Assembly (NCBI GenBank): GCA_937876315.1
Contig: CALEHQ010000013.1
Location: forward strand, 1 to 64,000
Direction: 5' to 3'
Length of the DNA: 64,000 bases
Origin: an uncultured Actinomycetes bacterium
Lineage (GTDB): Bacteria; Actinomycetota; Acidimicrobiia; Acidimicrobiales; Acidimicrobilacustridaceae
Of the stretch, positions 1 through 7,158 are shown piece after piece. The stretch's first letter is position 1; every line of letters starts with the position of its first letter. The notes under the pieces were generated by a model. The model had not been told where the DNA came from. It worked only from the letters and a program-made list of their open reading frames with translations, and did not search any database. The translations under genes and the position numbers were made by a program.

Positions 1-81
1 TCTCAGGGCACAGGACAAGACCTCGGTTCGTCCGTTCCTGTGACACTGCTTGGTCGCGCCCCCGTTGGAACGGGTTCTTGA
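1..81 (+). CDS. C-terminal end of an upstream gene (probable TIGR03960-type radical SAM protein), partial
   Basis: Frame 1 is open from the first base to a TGA at 79-81, leaving 26 codons ending in GRAPVGTGS. The stop shares one base with the ATG of the DUF2344 gene (TGATG), the usual sign of translational coupling. In many bacteria the gene just before a DUF2344 protein is a B12-binding-type radical SAM protein (TIGR03960), and that is the guess here. The visible tail has no diagnostic motif, so identity rests on context only. Confidence 0.4.
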   Translation, partial: SQGTGQDLGSSVPVTLLGRAPVGTGS

Positions 82-812
82 TGCGTATTCGCGTGCGGTT
101 TTCCAAGACCGGCAAGATCCGGTTCTCGAGCCACCGAGATATGGCCCGCTGCTGGGAGCGTGCGCTTCGTCGCGCTGAACTTCCTGTTGCCATTACCGAG
201 GGCTTTTCACCCCGTCCGAAAATGCATTTCGGACTCGCGCTTTCCACCGGCCATGAGTCGCTGGGGGAGTACCTCGACATCGATCTACGTGAGCCAGAAG
301 CCTCCGCACTCGATCTCGGGGCATTGCCCGAGCGGCTCACGCCGTTCCTCCCTCCGGGAGTCGATGTCGAGACAGTCTCGGCGATCGAACGATCTGAACT
401 GTCCCTTCAAGAGGCAGTAACGGTTTGCACCTGGCGAATCGAGATCCCGGGCGTTACGCCTGAGGAACTCGAGGTCAACGTTCGAACCATGCTCGATGCC
501 TCAACGCTTCCGGTCACCCGGGAACGAAAAGGCAAGACGGTGTCCGATGACATTCGGCCCGGCATCATCAGCCTTCGGGTTGTTGGCGCAACAGCAAACG
601 ACGCTCCGGAACAAGGAGCTCTTCTCGAAGCCGAGCTGGCAACCCAGCCCCGCTCCGTGCGGCCTTCAGAACTTCTGGCCGCGTTCGACCCGCCTCGCAA
701 CGAGGGGCGCGTCTGTAGGACACACCAATGGATCATTACTGACGGCGCGAGACGGGAACCGATCCCGGCCCACGCGACGTCACGCGCACCTGCCGAGGCG
801 GGCGCGCGATGA
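81..812 (+). CDS. DUF2344 / TIGR03936 family radical-SAM-linked protein
   Basis: A 243-residue protein opening MRIRVRFSKTGKIRFSSHRD, the characteristic start of the TIGR03936 family. The family's GFSPRPKMHFG segment lies near residues 40-50. Members are encoded beside, or fused to, a radical SAM protein and just before RNase E/G. That order is kept here: the upstream stop overlaps the ATG and rne begins 15 nt after this stop. The ATG at 81 is preferred over the TTG at 78 because it gives the 1-base overlap. The biochemical role is not established; a link to RNA modification or RNase G function is inference from neighbours. Confidence 0.85.
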   Translation: MRIRVRFSKTGKIRFSSHRDMARCWERALRRAELPVAITEGFSPRPKMHFGLALSTGHESLGEYLDIDLREPEASALDLGALPERLTPFLPPGVDVETVSAIERSELSLQEAVTVCTWRIEIPGVTPEELEVNVRTMLDASTLPVTRERKGKTVSDDIRPGIISLRVVGATANDAPEQGALLEAELATQPRSVRPSELLAAFDPPRNEGRVCRTHQWIITDGARREPIPAHATSRAPAEAGAR

Positions 813-827
813 AAAGGGAGCGAAACC

Positions 828-2843
828 ATGTCCGACCAAACGGTCGACCCCGGCGACTCAACGCCGAACAACCAATCACGTCCGCAACGAGACACAGCAC
901 CTTCTGGAGCATCTGAGTCGGCACCGAAGCCGACATCTGAACCCTCTGCGGCTCGAGAGTCATCTACCTCTCCGTCCGATGGCGGGGCGAGCACCGCGGG
1001 ATCAAGCGATGGCTCGCCTTCTGGTGACGGAACCAATCGCCCGCGTCGGCGGCGTGGCTCTCGAGGCGGACGTAATCGAAACCGGTCAGGCGGTGGCCAG
1101 GGCGGCGCCGCGAGCGCGTCTGGGGGCGACAACGATGAAACCGGCACTCCCGATCCCGAGCGTCAGCCCGACGAGTTGCCAAAGCGGGCCTCTCAGAATC
1201 GTCCTCGTGACACTGCCGCAGCCGAAGAAGCCCTTGTGAAAAAGCCTCAGATCGGCGATAGCCGTCCCGCTCCTGCGGTTGACTCAACTGAGCCAGAATC
1301 CGGAGACGGAGACCCTGCGAAGGTAGAGGGTCAAGCAGGCGGACAGGCCCGTAGCGGCAATCGCCGACGTCGAGGCGGCCGAGGCCGTAGAGGCGGCGGT
1401 GGAGGCCAGCAGGGGCCGTCGGGCCAACAGGGTCAATCAGGCCAGCAGAAGGGTCAACAGCAGAAGAAGGGCGGAACTCCTCGCCCTGTCGAAGCGATCC
1501 TTGGCGGCGATGGTCCCGACCTCGACGATGAGACGCTCGAAAAGCGCAAGGGTCGGGAGCGAAAAGGACGTCCGGTCGGCCGCTACATGATGGCGGTCAG
1601 CGTGCGTCCCGAAGCAACGCAGATTGCGGTGCTCGAAGGCCGCAACCTGATTGAGCACTACGTATCTCGTCCGGCCGACGACGTTGCGCAGATCCATGGA
1701 AACATTTATCTCGGCAAGGTCCAAAATGTGCTTCCAGGCATGGAAGCAGCATTCGTTGACATTGCGACGCCGAAGAACGCTGTTCTGTATCGCGGCGATG
1801 TGCAGTTCGATGCCGAAGATGTTGAAGGTGGGGCCTCGAATGCGCGAATCGAGCAGATTCTCAAGCCTCGCCAAACCATCTTTTGTCAGGTCACGAAGAA
1901 CCCAATTGCGCATAAAGGCGCTCGACTTACGCAGGAAGTCTCACTTCCAGGACGTTTCGTAGTTCTCATCCCGAACTCAAGCACCTACGGAATTTCGAAG
2001 CGACTCGACGACGGTGAACGCAAGCGCCTTCGTAACATTCTCGACAAGGTGAAGCCGCCACAACATGGCGTCATCGTGCGAACTGCAGCCGAAGGCGTGA
2101 CGTCAGAGGAAATCTCGTCTGACGTTCGTCGACTTCTGTCTCAATGGGATCAGATCGAAGCACTGGCCAACTCCGCGCAGGCTCCCGCTCTTCTTTACCG
2201 AGAGCCCGATATGGCCGTGCGTGTGATTCGTGAAGAATTCAACGACGACTATCGAAGTGTTGTGATCGATGACGAAGCGTTGTTCAACGATGTTCACGAT
2301 TATGTTTCGAGCATCTCGCCGGCGCTCGCTGATCGCATCGAACACTACGACCGTTCCGCTGAACCGCTGTCAATCTTTGAGCGACATCACGTTCACGAAC
2401 AGGTACATAAGGCACTCGACCGCAAAGTCTGGTTGCCTTCGGGCGGTTCGCTCATCATCGAGCACACTGAAGCCCTCACGGTCATCGATGTAAATACCGG
2501 CAAGAACGTCGGCTCGAAGAGTCTTGAAGAGACCGTGTATCGCAACAACCTCGAAGCCGCGGTCGAAATCGCTAAGCAACTGCGCTTGCGCGATATCGGC
2601 GGAATCATCGTGATCGACTTCATCGACATGGAAGTCAAGGGAAACCGAGACGATGTGGTTCGAGTCTTCAGAGATGCACTCGCCCGCGACAAGACCCGCA
2701 CCCAGGTATTTGATATCTCCGAGCTCGGACTCGTCGAAATGACCAGAAAGCGCATTGGGGAGGGGCTGCTTGAGTCCTTCGCTGGACAGTGTCCCGACTG
2801 CGAGGGTCGTGGAGTCAGAATTGACCCCGATCTTATCGTCTGA
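828..2843 (+). CDS. rne: Ribonuclease E/G family endoribonuclease
   Basis: Single-strand-specific endoribonuclease for mRNA decay and rRNA/tRNA maturation, 671 residues. About 240 N-terminal residues are low-complexity: acidic/Ser-rich first, then Arg-Gly and Gln-Gly rich (RRRRGSRGG near 65, GQQGPSGQQGQ near 195). The S1 domain follows near 280-320 (GNIYLGKVQNVLPGMEAAFVDI). The DNase I-like catalytic core carries the two metal-binding aspartates in VIDVNTG (D554) and IVIDFIDM (D597). The zinc-link CPDC is at 655-658 near the C-terminus. A long N-terminal disordered arm, rather than a C-terminal one, is typical of actinobacterial RNase E. A GGGAG Shine-Dalgarno sequence lies 8 nt before the ATG. 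Confidence 0.95.
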   Translation: MSDQTVDPGDSTPNNQSRPQRDTAPSGASESAPKPTSEPSAARESSTSPSDGGASTAGSSDGSPSGDGTNRPRRRRGSRGGRNRNRSGGGQGGAASASGGDNDETGTPDPERQPDELPKRASQNRPRDTAAAEEALVKKPQIGDSRPAPAVDSTEPESGDGDPAKVEGQAGGQARSGNRRRRGGRGRRGGGGGQQGPSGQQGQSGQQKGQQQKKGGTPRPVEAILGGDGPDLDDETLEKRKGRERKGRPVGRYMMAVSVRPEATQIAVLEGRNLIEHYVSRPADDVAQIHGNIYLGKVQNVLPGMEAAFVDIATPKNAVLYRGDVQFDAEDVEGGASNARIEQILKPRQTIFCQVTKNPIAHKGARLTQEVSLPGRFVVLIPNSSTYGISKRLDDGERKRLRNILDKVKPPQHGVIVRTAAEGVTSEEISSDVRRLLSQWDQIEALANSAQAPALLYREPDMAVRVIREEFNDDYRSVVIDDEALFNDVHDYVSSISPALADRIEHYDRSAEPLSIFERHHVHEQVHKALDRKVWLPSGGSLIIEHTEALTVIDVNTGKNVGSKSLEETVYRNNLEAAVEIAKQLRLRDIGGIIVIDFIDMEVKGNRDDVVRVFRDALARDKTRTQVFDISELGLVEMTRKRIGEGLLESFAGQCPDCEGRGVRIDPDLIV

Positions 2844-2856
2844 GGCAGGCACAATT

Positions 2857-2897
2857 GCCCCACCGGACCCGGGTTTCGTTCTTTGGGTCCGTGGGGC
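2857..2897 (+). terminator. Strong hairpin between rne and rplU
   Basis: The left arm GCCCCACCGGACCC (2857-2870) pairs with GGGTCCGTGGGGC (2885-2897): 13 base pairs with one bulged C and a 14-nt T-rich loop. No U-tract follows, so it is either a U-less actinobacterial terminator for rne or a leader structure. The right arm touches the rplU -10 box. Confidence 0.65.
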
Positions 2898-2903
2898 TAG
2901 AGT
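2898..2903 (+). promoter_or_regulatory. Predicted -10 box for rplU (leaderless)
   Basis: TAGAGT ends 9 nt before the rplU ATG and there is no Shine-Dalgarno sequence in between. No clear -35 is seen; the expected -35 zone falls in the loop of the upstream hairpin. Confidence 0.5.
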
Positions 2904-2912
2904 TGCACCCCT

Positions 2913-3218
2913 ATGTATGCCGTGATCCAGACAGGTGGCAAGCAGTACCGCGTCGAAGAGGGCCAACGACTTGATGTCGAACGCCTCGGCGCGGCTGACG
3001 AGGTCACCCTCACTCCCGTACTCGTTGTCGACGGTGACACCGTCCTCGCTACCCCCGCGCAGCTGGCTGGTGCCAGCGTGTCCGCTCGGGTTGTCGGCGC
3101 GGCCAAGGGTCCCAAGGTCGTCGGCTTCACTTACAAGAACAAGGCCAACGAGCGTCGTCGTTGGGGTCATCGTCAGCACTACGCGACGATCGAGATCACC
3201 GGCATTAAGAAGGGCTGA
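2913..3218 (+). CDS. rplU: 50S ribosomal protein L21
   Basis: A 101-residue ribosomal protein of the large subunit, opening MYAVIQTGGKQYRVEEGQ, the L21 signature. The C-terminal FTYKNKANERRRWGHRQHYA segment is the conserved 23S rRNA-contacting part. Length is normal. It is followed 3 nt later by rpmA, the near-universal L21-L27 pair, and then obgE after an inserted convergent gene. The start is fixed by the family's N-terminus; the codon lacks a good Shine-Dalgarno sequence, consistent with leaderless transcription. Confidence 0.98.
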   Translation: MYAVIQTGGKQYRVEEGQRLDVERLGAADEVTLTPVLVVDGDTVLATPAQLAGASVSARVVGAAKGPKVVGFTYKNKANERRRWGHRQHYATIEITGIKKG

Positions 3219-3221
3219 GCC

Positions 3222-3473
3222 ATGTCAAAGACCAAAGGTGGCGGTTCAACCCGCAACGGCCGCGATTCTCAGAGCAAGCGACTTGGTGTGAAGCGTTTCG
3301 ACGGCCAGGCCGTTCAATCAGGCACCATCATTGTGCGCCAGCGCGGTACTCGTATTCATCCGGGCGAGAACGTCGGCCGTGGTGGAGACGACACGCTCTT
3401 CGCTCTCACAGAAGGAACCGTTAAGTTTGGATCCCGCAAGGGTCGCAAACTTGTCGATGTGCTTCCTGGCTGA
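3222..3473 (+). CDS. rpmA: 50S ribosomal protein L27
   Basis: An 83-residue large-subunit protein at the peptidyl-transferase centre. It begins [24 protein letters not shown] and contains the conserved [21 protein letters not shown] core (split around residues 33-55). The N-terminus lacks the cleavable extension known from Firmicutes L27. It is co-transcribed with rplU and ends at a bidirectional terminator. Confidence 0.98.
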   Translation: MSKTKGGGSTRNGRDSQSKRLGVKRFDGQAVQSGTIIVRQRGTRIHPGENVGRGGDDTLFALTEGTVKFGSRKGRKLVDVLPG

Positions 3474-3497
3474 GCAATCGGTTTCATAACCTGATGC

Positions 3498-3521
3498 AAA
3501 GCGGGCCTTTGGGTCCGCTTT
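3498..3521. terminator. Bidirectional terminator between rpmA and dgt
   Basis: AAAGCGGGCC (3498-3507) and GGTCCGCTTT (3512-3521) form a 10-bp stem with one G-U pair and a 4-nt loop, followed by CGTCGTTTT. The A-rich left flank and T-rich right flank suit termination of rpmA and of the convergent dgt gene, whose stop is at 3530. Confidence 0.75.
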
Positions 3522-3529
3522 CGTCGTTT

Positions 3530-4699
3530 TCAGCCGTGAACGTCGATACCCAATGGGCGGCGGTCGGCAGGCCAATCAAGAAGCCGCGCAGCTGTGTCGA
3601 AGGCGTAGCGGTCCGTCATTCCTGCCACATAGGTCACGGCTGCAGTGACGACGTCGGTTTCGGTACTCGGCGATGGAGGCAGCGCTGCGGGATTCGCAAT
3701 GAAATAGTCAACCAACGCAGTGAGCACGTCGATCACTGCGCGTCCCTGAGCGATTGATTCTGGACGGTTGTAGATGAATTCGTAGTTAAACGACCGCAAT
3801 GCAGAGAGTGCAGATGCGTTGGTTGCGTCCATGCCGATAGCCCCAGTGGCCGTGGCGCAATCGATGACGGCGAGGATGAGCGCGTGGAGCTGTTCGCGAC
3901 GCGACTGGCCAAGGATCTCGGAGACTTCGAGCGGAAGTTCCGAAACCCGAACGATGCCGGCCCCCAGTGCATCTTCAAGATCGTGAGCGCTATAGGCACA
4001 GCGATCAGCCCAACTGACAACGACACCCTCTGGTGTCATGGGGGTGGGGCGAGACCATGAGTGGTTGCGAATGCCGTCGAGCGTCTCGATGCAGAGATTC
4101 AGCGGTTCTAGAACGACGTCTGCGCCCCAGACGGCATGGTGATAGCCGCCGGGGATGAAGGCATCGAAGGCGTCTTCGCTGGCATGGCCTCCGGGGCCAT
4201 GGCCACAGTCGTGTCCGAGCGCGATCGCCTCGGTGAGCGCAACATTGAGCCCGAGCGCACGCGCGATGGCGGTGGCGACCTGTGCGACCTCTAGGGCGTG
4301 GGTGAGCCGTGTTCGTTGGTGGTCGTCGGGGAAGACGAAGACTTGGGTTTTGCCAGCGAGGCGGCGAAAAGCTGGAGAATGAAGGATGCGGTCGCGGTCA
4401 CGTTCGAAGCAGGTCCGGTAGTCGTCGGGCTCTTCGGGAATGGCTCGGTTTCCGGCACCGACAGCGAGAGTTGCCCCATTTGCCAGAAGCGAAGAAGAAC
4501 GCGATTCGCGCTCGATACGCAAAACTGCATGGGCGGTGATGGGCGGCGGAGGAGCATCTCGATGTGCAAGCACGAGATCTTCGGAGGCTGCGGCCCCGTG
4601 CATCGTTGCCACCCACTCCTGTTGGCGTTGCGTAGCGTCCTCATTCGTTGATTCTGAGGGTTCTGGGGCCTGCTTCTTCATGACCGCATCCTGCCTCAT
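3530..4699 (-). CDS. dgt: dGTPase-like HD-domain triphosphohydrolase
   Basis: Family members hydrolyse dNTPs to deoxynucleoside and triphosphate. The 389-residue product has the Dgt signature RDRILHSPAFRRLAGKTQVF (102-121), H134 in LTHALEVAQ, the HD pair H163-D164 in LGHDCGHGPGGH, and a later WADRCAYSAHDLEDA segment carrying the fourth metal ligand. The first ~85 residues are not conserved-looking and are acidic/Ala-rich. ATG 4699 has only a distant AGGAG; ATG 4681 is possible. It is convergent with rpmA. Function is confident at family level; substrate preference is unknown. Confidence 0.88.
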   Translation of the reverse strand: MRQDAVMKKQAPEPSESTNEDATQRQQEWVATMHGAAASEDLVLAHRDAPPPPITAHAVLRIERESRSSSLLANGATLAVGAGNRAIPEEPDDYRTCFERDRDRILHSPAFRRLAGKTQVFVFPDDHQRTRLTHALEVAQVATAIARALGLNVALTEAIALGHDCGHGPGGHASEDAFDAFIPGGYHHAVWGADVVLEPLNLCIETLDGIRNHSWSRPTPMTPEGVVVSWADRCAYSAHDLEDALGAGIVRVSELPLEVSEILGQSRREQLHALILAVIDCATATGAIGMDATNASALSALRSFNYEFIYNRPESIAQGRAVIDVLTALVDYFIANPAALPPSPSTETDVVTAAVTYVAGMTDRYAFDTAARLLDWPADRRPLGIDVHG

Positions 4700-4721
4700 G
4701 GCTGGGACAGAGCGGCGCTCC

Positions 4722-4731
4722 TAGGTATCTA
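4722..4731. promoter_or_regulatory. TAGGTATCTA motif upstream of dgt
   Basis: This near-palindromic decamer lies 23 nt upstream of the dgt ATG. A 9-of-10 match, TAGGTACCTA, precedes comEA at 27679. On the minus strand it contains TAGATA/TACCTA hexamers that could simply be a -10 box. No more can be claimed. Confidence 0.25.
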
Positions 4732-4757
4732 TTGGCCGGCACACGCCCTCAAGCCCG

Positions 4758-4763
4758 TAGGCT
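4758..4763 (+). promoter_or_regulatory. Predicted -10 box for obgE (leaderless)
   Basis: TAGGCT ends 8 nt before the obgE GTG, with no Shine-Dalgarno sequence. A TTGGCC at 4733 is a weak -35 candidate at 19-nt spacing. Confidence 0.5.
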
Positions 4764-4771
4764 CTCAGGTT

Positions 4772-6064
4772 GTGTCTGGATTCATCGATGAGTGCCAACT
4801 AAATGTCAAAGGCGGAGACGGCGGCGCCGGCTGCGTTGCCTTCCGACGCGAGGCGCACGTGGCTAAAGGTGGACCCGATGGTGGCGATGGTGGCCGGGGT
4901 GGCGATATCTGGCTCGTCGCTGATCGAAATATCTCTTCGCTACTTGCCTTCAAAGACCATCCTCACCGCCGTGCCCAAAACGGGGTCCATGGACAGGGCA
5001 AGAAAATGCACGGTGCCGGCGCTGACGATCTGATCGTCTATGTCCCCGAGGGCACCGTGGTTCACGATCTCGAAGGAACGATGCTTGCCGACCTTGTTCA
5101 CCAAGGTGACCGCTGGATGGCGGCTGCGGGTGGTCGCGGAGGAAAGGGCAACGCCCGTTTCCTTTCGAATATTCGCCGCGCCCCCTCCTTTGCTGAACAA
5201 GGTGAAGTCGGCGAGGAACAGTGGCTCAATCTTGAACTCAAGTTGATGGCCGACGTTGCCCTCGTCGGTTTCCCAAGCGTCGGCAAGTCGACGCTCATCT
5301 CACGCATTTCAGCGGCGAAACCGAAGATTGCCGACTACCCCTTCACCACGCTTGAACCCAACCTTGGTGTCGTTCGGGTAGAGGACAATTTTGAATTTGT
5401 TGTCGCCGATCTCCCTGGCTTGATCGAGGGTGCGTCCGACGGTCGCGGCCTTGGACACCGTTTTCTTCGTCACGTTGAGCGCGCTCGAGTTCTTGTGCTG
5501 ATGGTCGACCTCGCCGGCGGAATCGACGGTATGACGGTTGAGACTCCATCGGAGCAAGCAGCAGTGCTCCTCGCGGAGCTCGGTGCCTATCGTCCGGAAC
5601 TTTTGGAGAGACCCAGAATCATTATCGGCTCGCGTGCCGACCTTGTCCCTGGCGCGCTCGAAGTCGCCGAGACCGGCAAGCCTCTCGTTACTGAAGACGG
5701 CCTTGAACTCGATCTCTCGATTTCCGCAATTACCGGCGCCGGTCTTGCGCGCCTCGTCGGACGGATGGCTGAGGAAGTTCGTGGAGCGCGTTCTGTTGAA
5801 CCCGAGCTTGACGGGTTCGTGGTGCACCGACCCATTTCCGAAGGTATCCGGATCGAGCGTGAAGATGACGGTTCGTATCGAGTTGTGGGTCGCTCTGCGG
5901 AACGAGCTGTTGCTCTCTCCGATCTCACCAATCTTGAAGCACTCGACTTTGCGCATTCACAACTCAAGAAGATCGGAGTCGACAAGGCACTTGCACGTGC
6001 TGGCGCTACCGAAGGCGACACCGTGCGGATCGGATCACTCAGTTTCGAATACGAGGAAGAGTGA
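4772..6064 (+). CDS. obgE: Obg family GTPase (CgtA)
   Basis: Ribosome-associated GTPase acting in 50S assembly and stress control; 430 residues. The glycine-rich Obg fold fills residues 1-158 (VKGGDGGAGCVAFRREAHVAKGGPDGG split around residues 12-40). The G domain has the P-loop GFPSVGKST at 166-174, switch DLPGLIEGASDGRGLG, and an SRAD-type G4 motif. The last ~80 residues are the OCT domain (FVVHRPISEGIRIERED onward). The GTG start matches the family N-terminus MSGFIDE. proB follows with a 1-base overlap, so the two are co-expressed. Confidence 0.97.
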   Translation: MSGFIDECQLNVKGGDGGAGCVAFRREAHVAKGGPDGGDGGRGGDIWLVADRNISSLLAFKDHPHRRAQNGVHGQGKKMHGAGADDLIVYVPEGTVVHDLEGTMLADLVHQGDRWMAAAGGRGGKGNARFLSNIRRAPSFAEQGEVGEEQWLNLELKLMADVALVGFPSVGKSTLISRISAAKPKIADYPFTTLEPNLGVVRVEDNFEFVVADLPGLIEGASDGRGLGHRFLRHVERARVLVLMVDLAGGIDGMTVETPSEQAAVLLAELGAYRPELLERPRIIIGSRADLVPGALEVAETGKPLVTEDGLELDLSISAITGAGLARLVGRMAEEVRGARSVEPELDGFVVHRPISEGIRIEREDDGSYRVVGRSAERAVALSDLTNLEALDFAHSQLKKIGVDKALARAGATEGDTVRIGSLSFEYEEE

Positions 6065-7158
6065 TGATCGTCGTCGTAAAGATTGGAACGTCATCGCTCA
6101 CCGATGGCCAAGGAATCATCCGCCGAGACGCGATTGAAAAACTCTGCCTCGAGGTTGCTGGGGCTCGTAAGTTGGGTCATCGGGTCGTGATCGTCACGTC
6201 AGGTGCCATTGGTGCTGGTCTTCCCGCTCTTGGCCTCGGTGGAGATCAACGACCCCGCGACGCTCAGACGTTGCAAGCAGTTTCTGCCGTCGGGCAGTCG
6301 AGACTGATGGGCGTGTATTCCGAAGCACTTGATCGACACTCGCTTATTGGTGGCCAGGTCCTGCTTGCGCCGCTCGATTTCGTTGATCGCAGGCAGTATC
6401 TGCAAGCGAGGGGCACACTTAACCGATTGCTTGAACTCGGGGTTGTCCCGATTGTCAATGAGAACGATGCGGTTGCCGATGACGAAATTCGTTTCGGCGA
6501 CAACGATCGACTTGCGGCCCTGGTCTCTCACCTCGTTGATTCCGAACTCTTGGTGTTACTCACCGATACTTCGGGACTGCTTTCGGCTGATCCTCGCGTC
6601 GATCCCGAGGCATCGCTCATCGAAGAGATCGTCGAGTTCGATCAGCAACTCGACGACATTGCCGGCGGTCCCGGAACTCGAGGCGGCAGTGGGGGAATGT
6701 CTTCAAAGCTTTCGGCCGCAAAGATTGCCGCATGGTCCGGTGTGCGCACGGTGATCGCCGCTGCTCACAGGGACAACGTCCTCCTCGACGCGCTCAATGG
6801 TCTCGCTGGGGTCGGCACAACGGTTGCGGCGCACGAACGCCATCTTCCCGCTCGCAAGTTATGGATCGCCTTCGCTGTTCGTTCCGCGGGTCTTCTCACC
6901 GTTGATTCAGGGGCCCGCAACGCTCTTGAACGGGGCGGCAACTCCTTGCTCGCTGCAGGTGTAATCGGTGTCACCGGAGAGTTCGATGCTGACGACGCCG
7001 TTGAAATTGCCGACGAATCAGGCGAGGTATTCGCAAAGGGACTAGTAGGTATGAGCGCACAGACGCTTAAAGCTGCAGCGGGCCATTCACGTTCTGAATT
7101 GCCGCCCGAAGTTCCCGCACAGGTCATCCATGCTGATGACATCGTGATTCTTCCTTAG
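6064..7158 (+). CDS. proB: Glutamate 5-kinase
   Basis: First step of proline synthesis: ATP-dependent phosphorylation of glutamate. The 364-residue product has the amino acid kinase core (VVVKIGTSSLTDGQG at the N-terminus, VIVTSGAIGAG, PIVNENDAV, FGDNDRLAALV) and a C-terminal PUA domain (KLWIAFAVRSAGLLTVDSGA). ATG 6064 follows a GAGGAAGAG Shine-Dalgarno sequence inside obgE; GTG 6061 is also possible. Its TAG overlaps the TAA of convergent murJ. proA is about 1.7 kb further on, across murJ. Confidence 0.97.
   Translation: MIVVVKIGTSSLTDGQGIIRRDAIEKLCLEVAGARKLGHRVVIVTSGAIGAGLPALGLGGDQRPRDAQTLQAVSAVGQSRLMGVYSEALDRHSLIGGQVLLAPLDFVDRRQYLQARGTLNRLLELGVVPIVNENDAVADDEIRFGDNDRLAALVSHLVDSELLVLLTDTSGLLSADPRVDPEASLIEEIVEFDQQLDDIAGGPGTRGGSGGMSSKLSAAKIAAWSGVRTVIAAAHRDNVLLDALNGLAGVGTTVAAHERHLPARKLWIAFAVRSAGLLTVDSGARNALERGGNSLLAAGVIGVTGEFDADDAVEIADESGEVFAKGLVGMSAQTLKAAAGHSRSELPPEVPAQVIHADDIVILP

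Noticed and set aside
407-1147. Antisense ORF of 246 codons over DUF2344 and the rne N-terminus
   Set aside because: Pro/Arg/Ser-rich composition mirrors the low-complexity rne arm; this is a typical high-GC shadow.
2370-3179. Antisense ORF of 269 codons across the rne end and rplU
   Set aside because: It overlaps two certain genes and their intergenic hairpin, with no family-like sequence.
4440-4724. Plus-strand ORFs opposite dgt (94-117 codons)
   Set aside because: They are shadows of the dgt N-terminal half with no domain, promoter or ribosome-binding signal.
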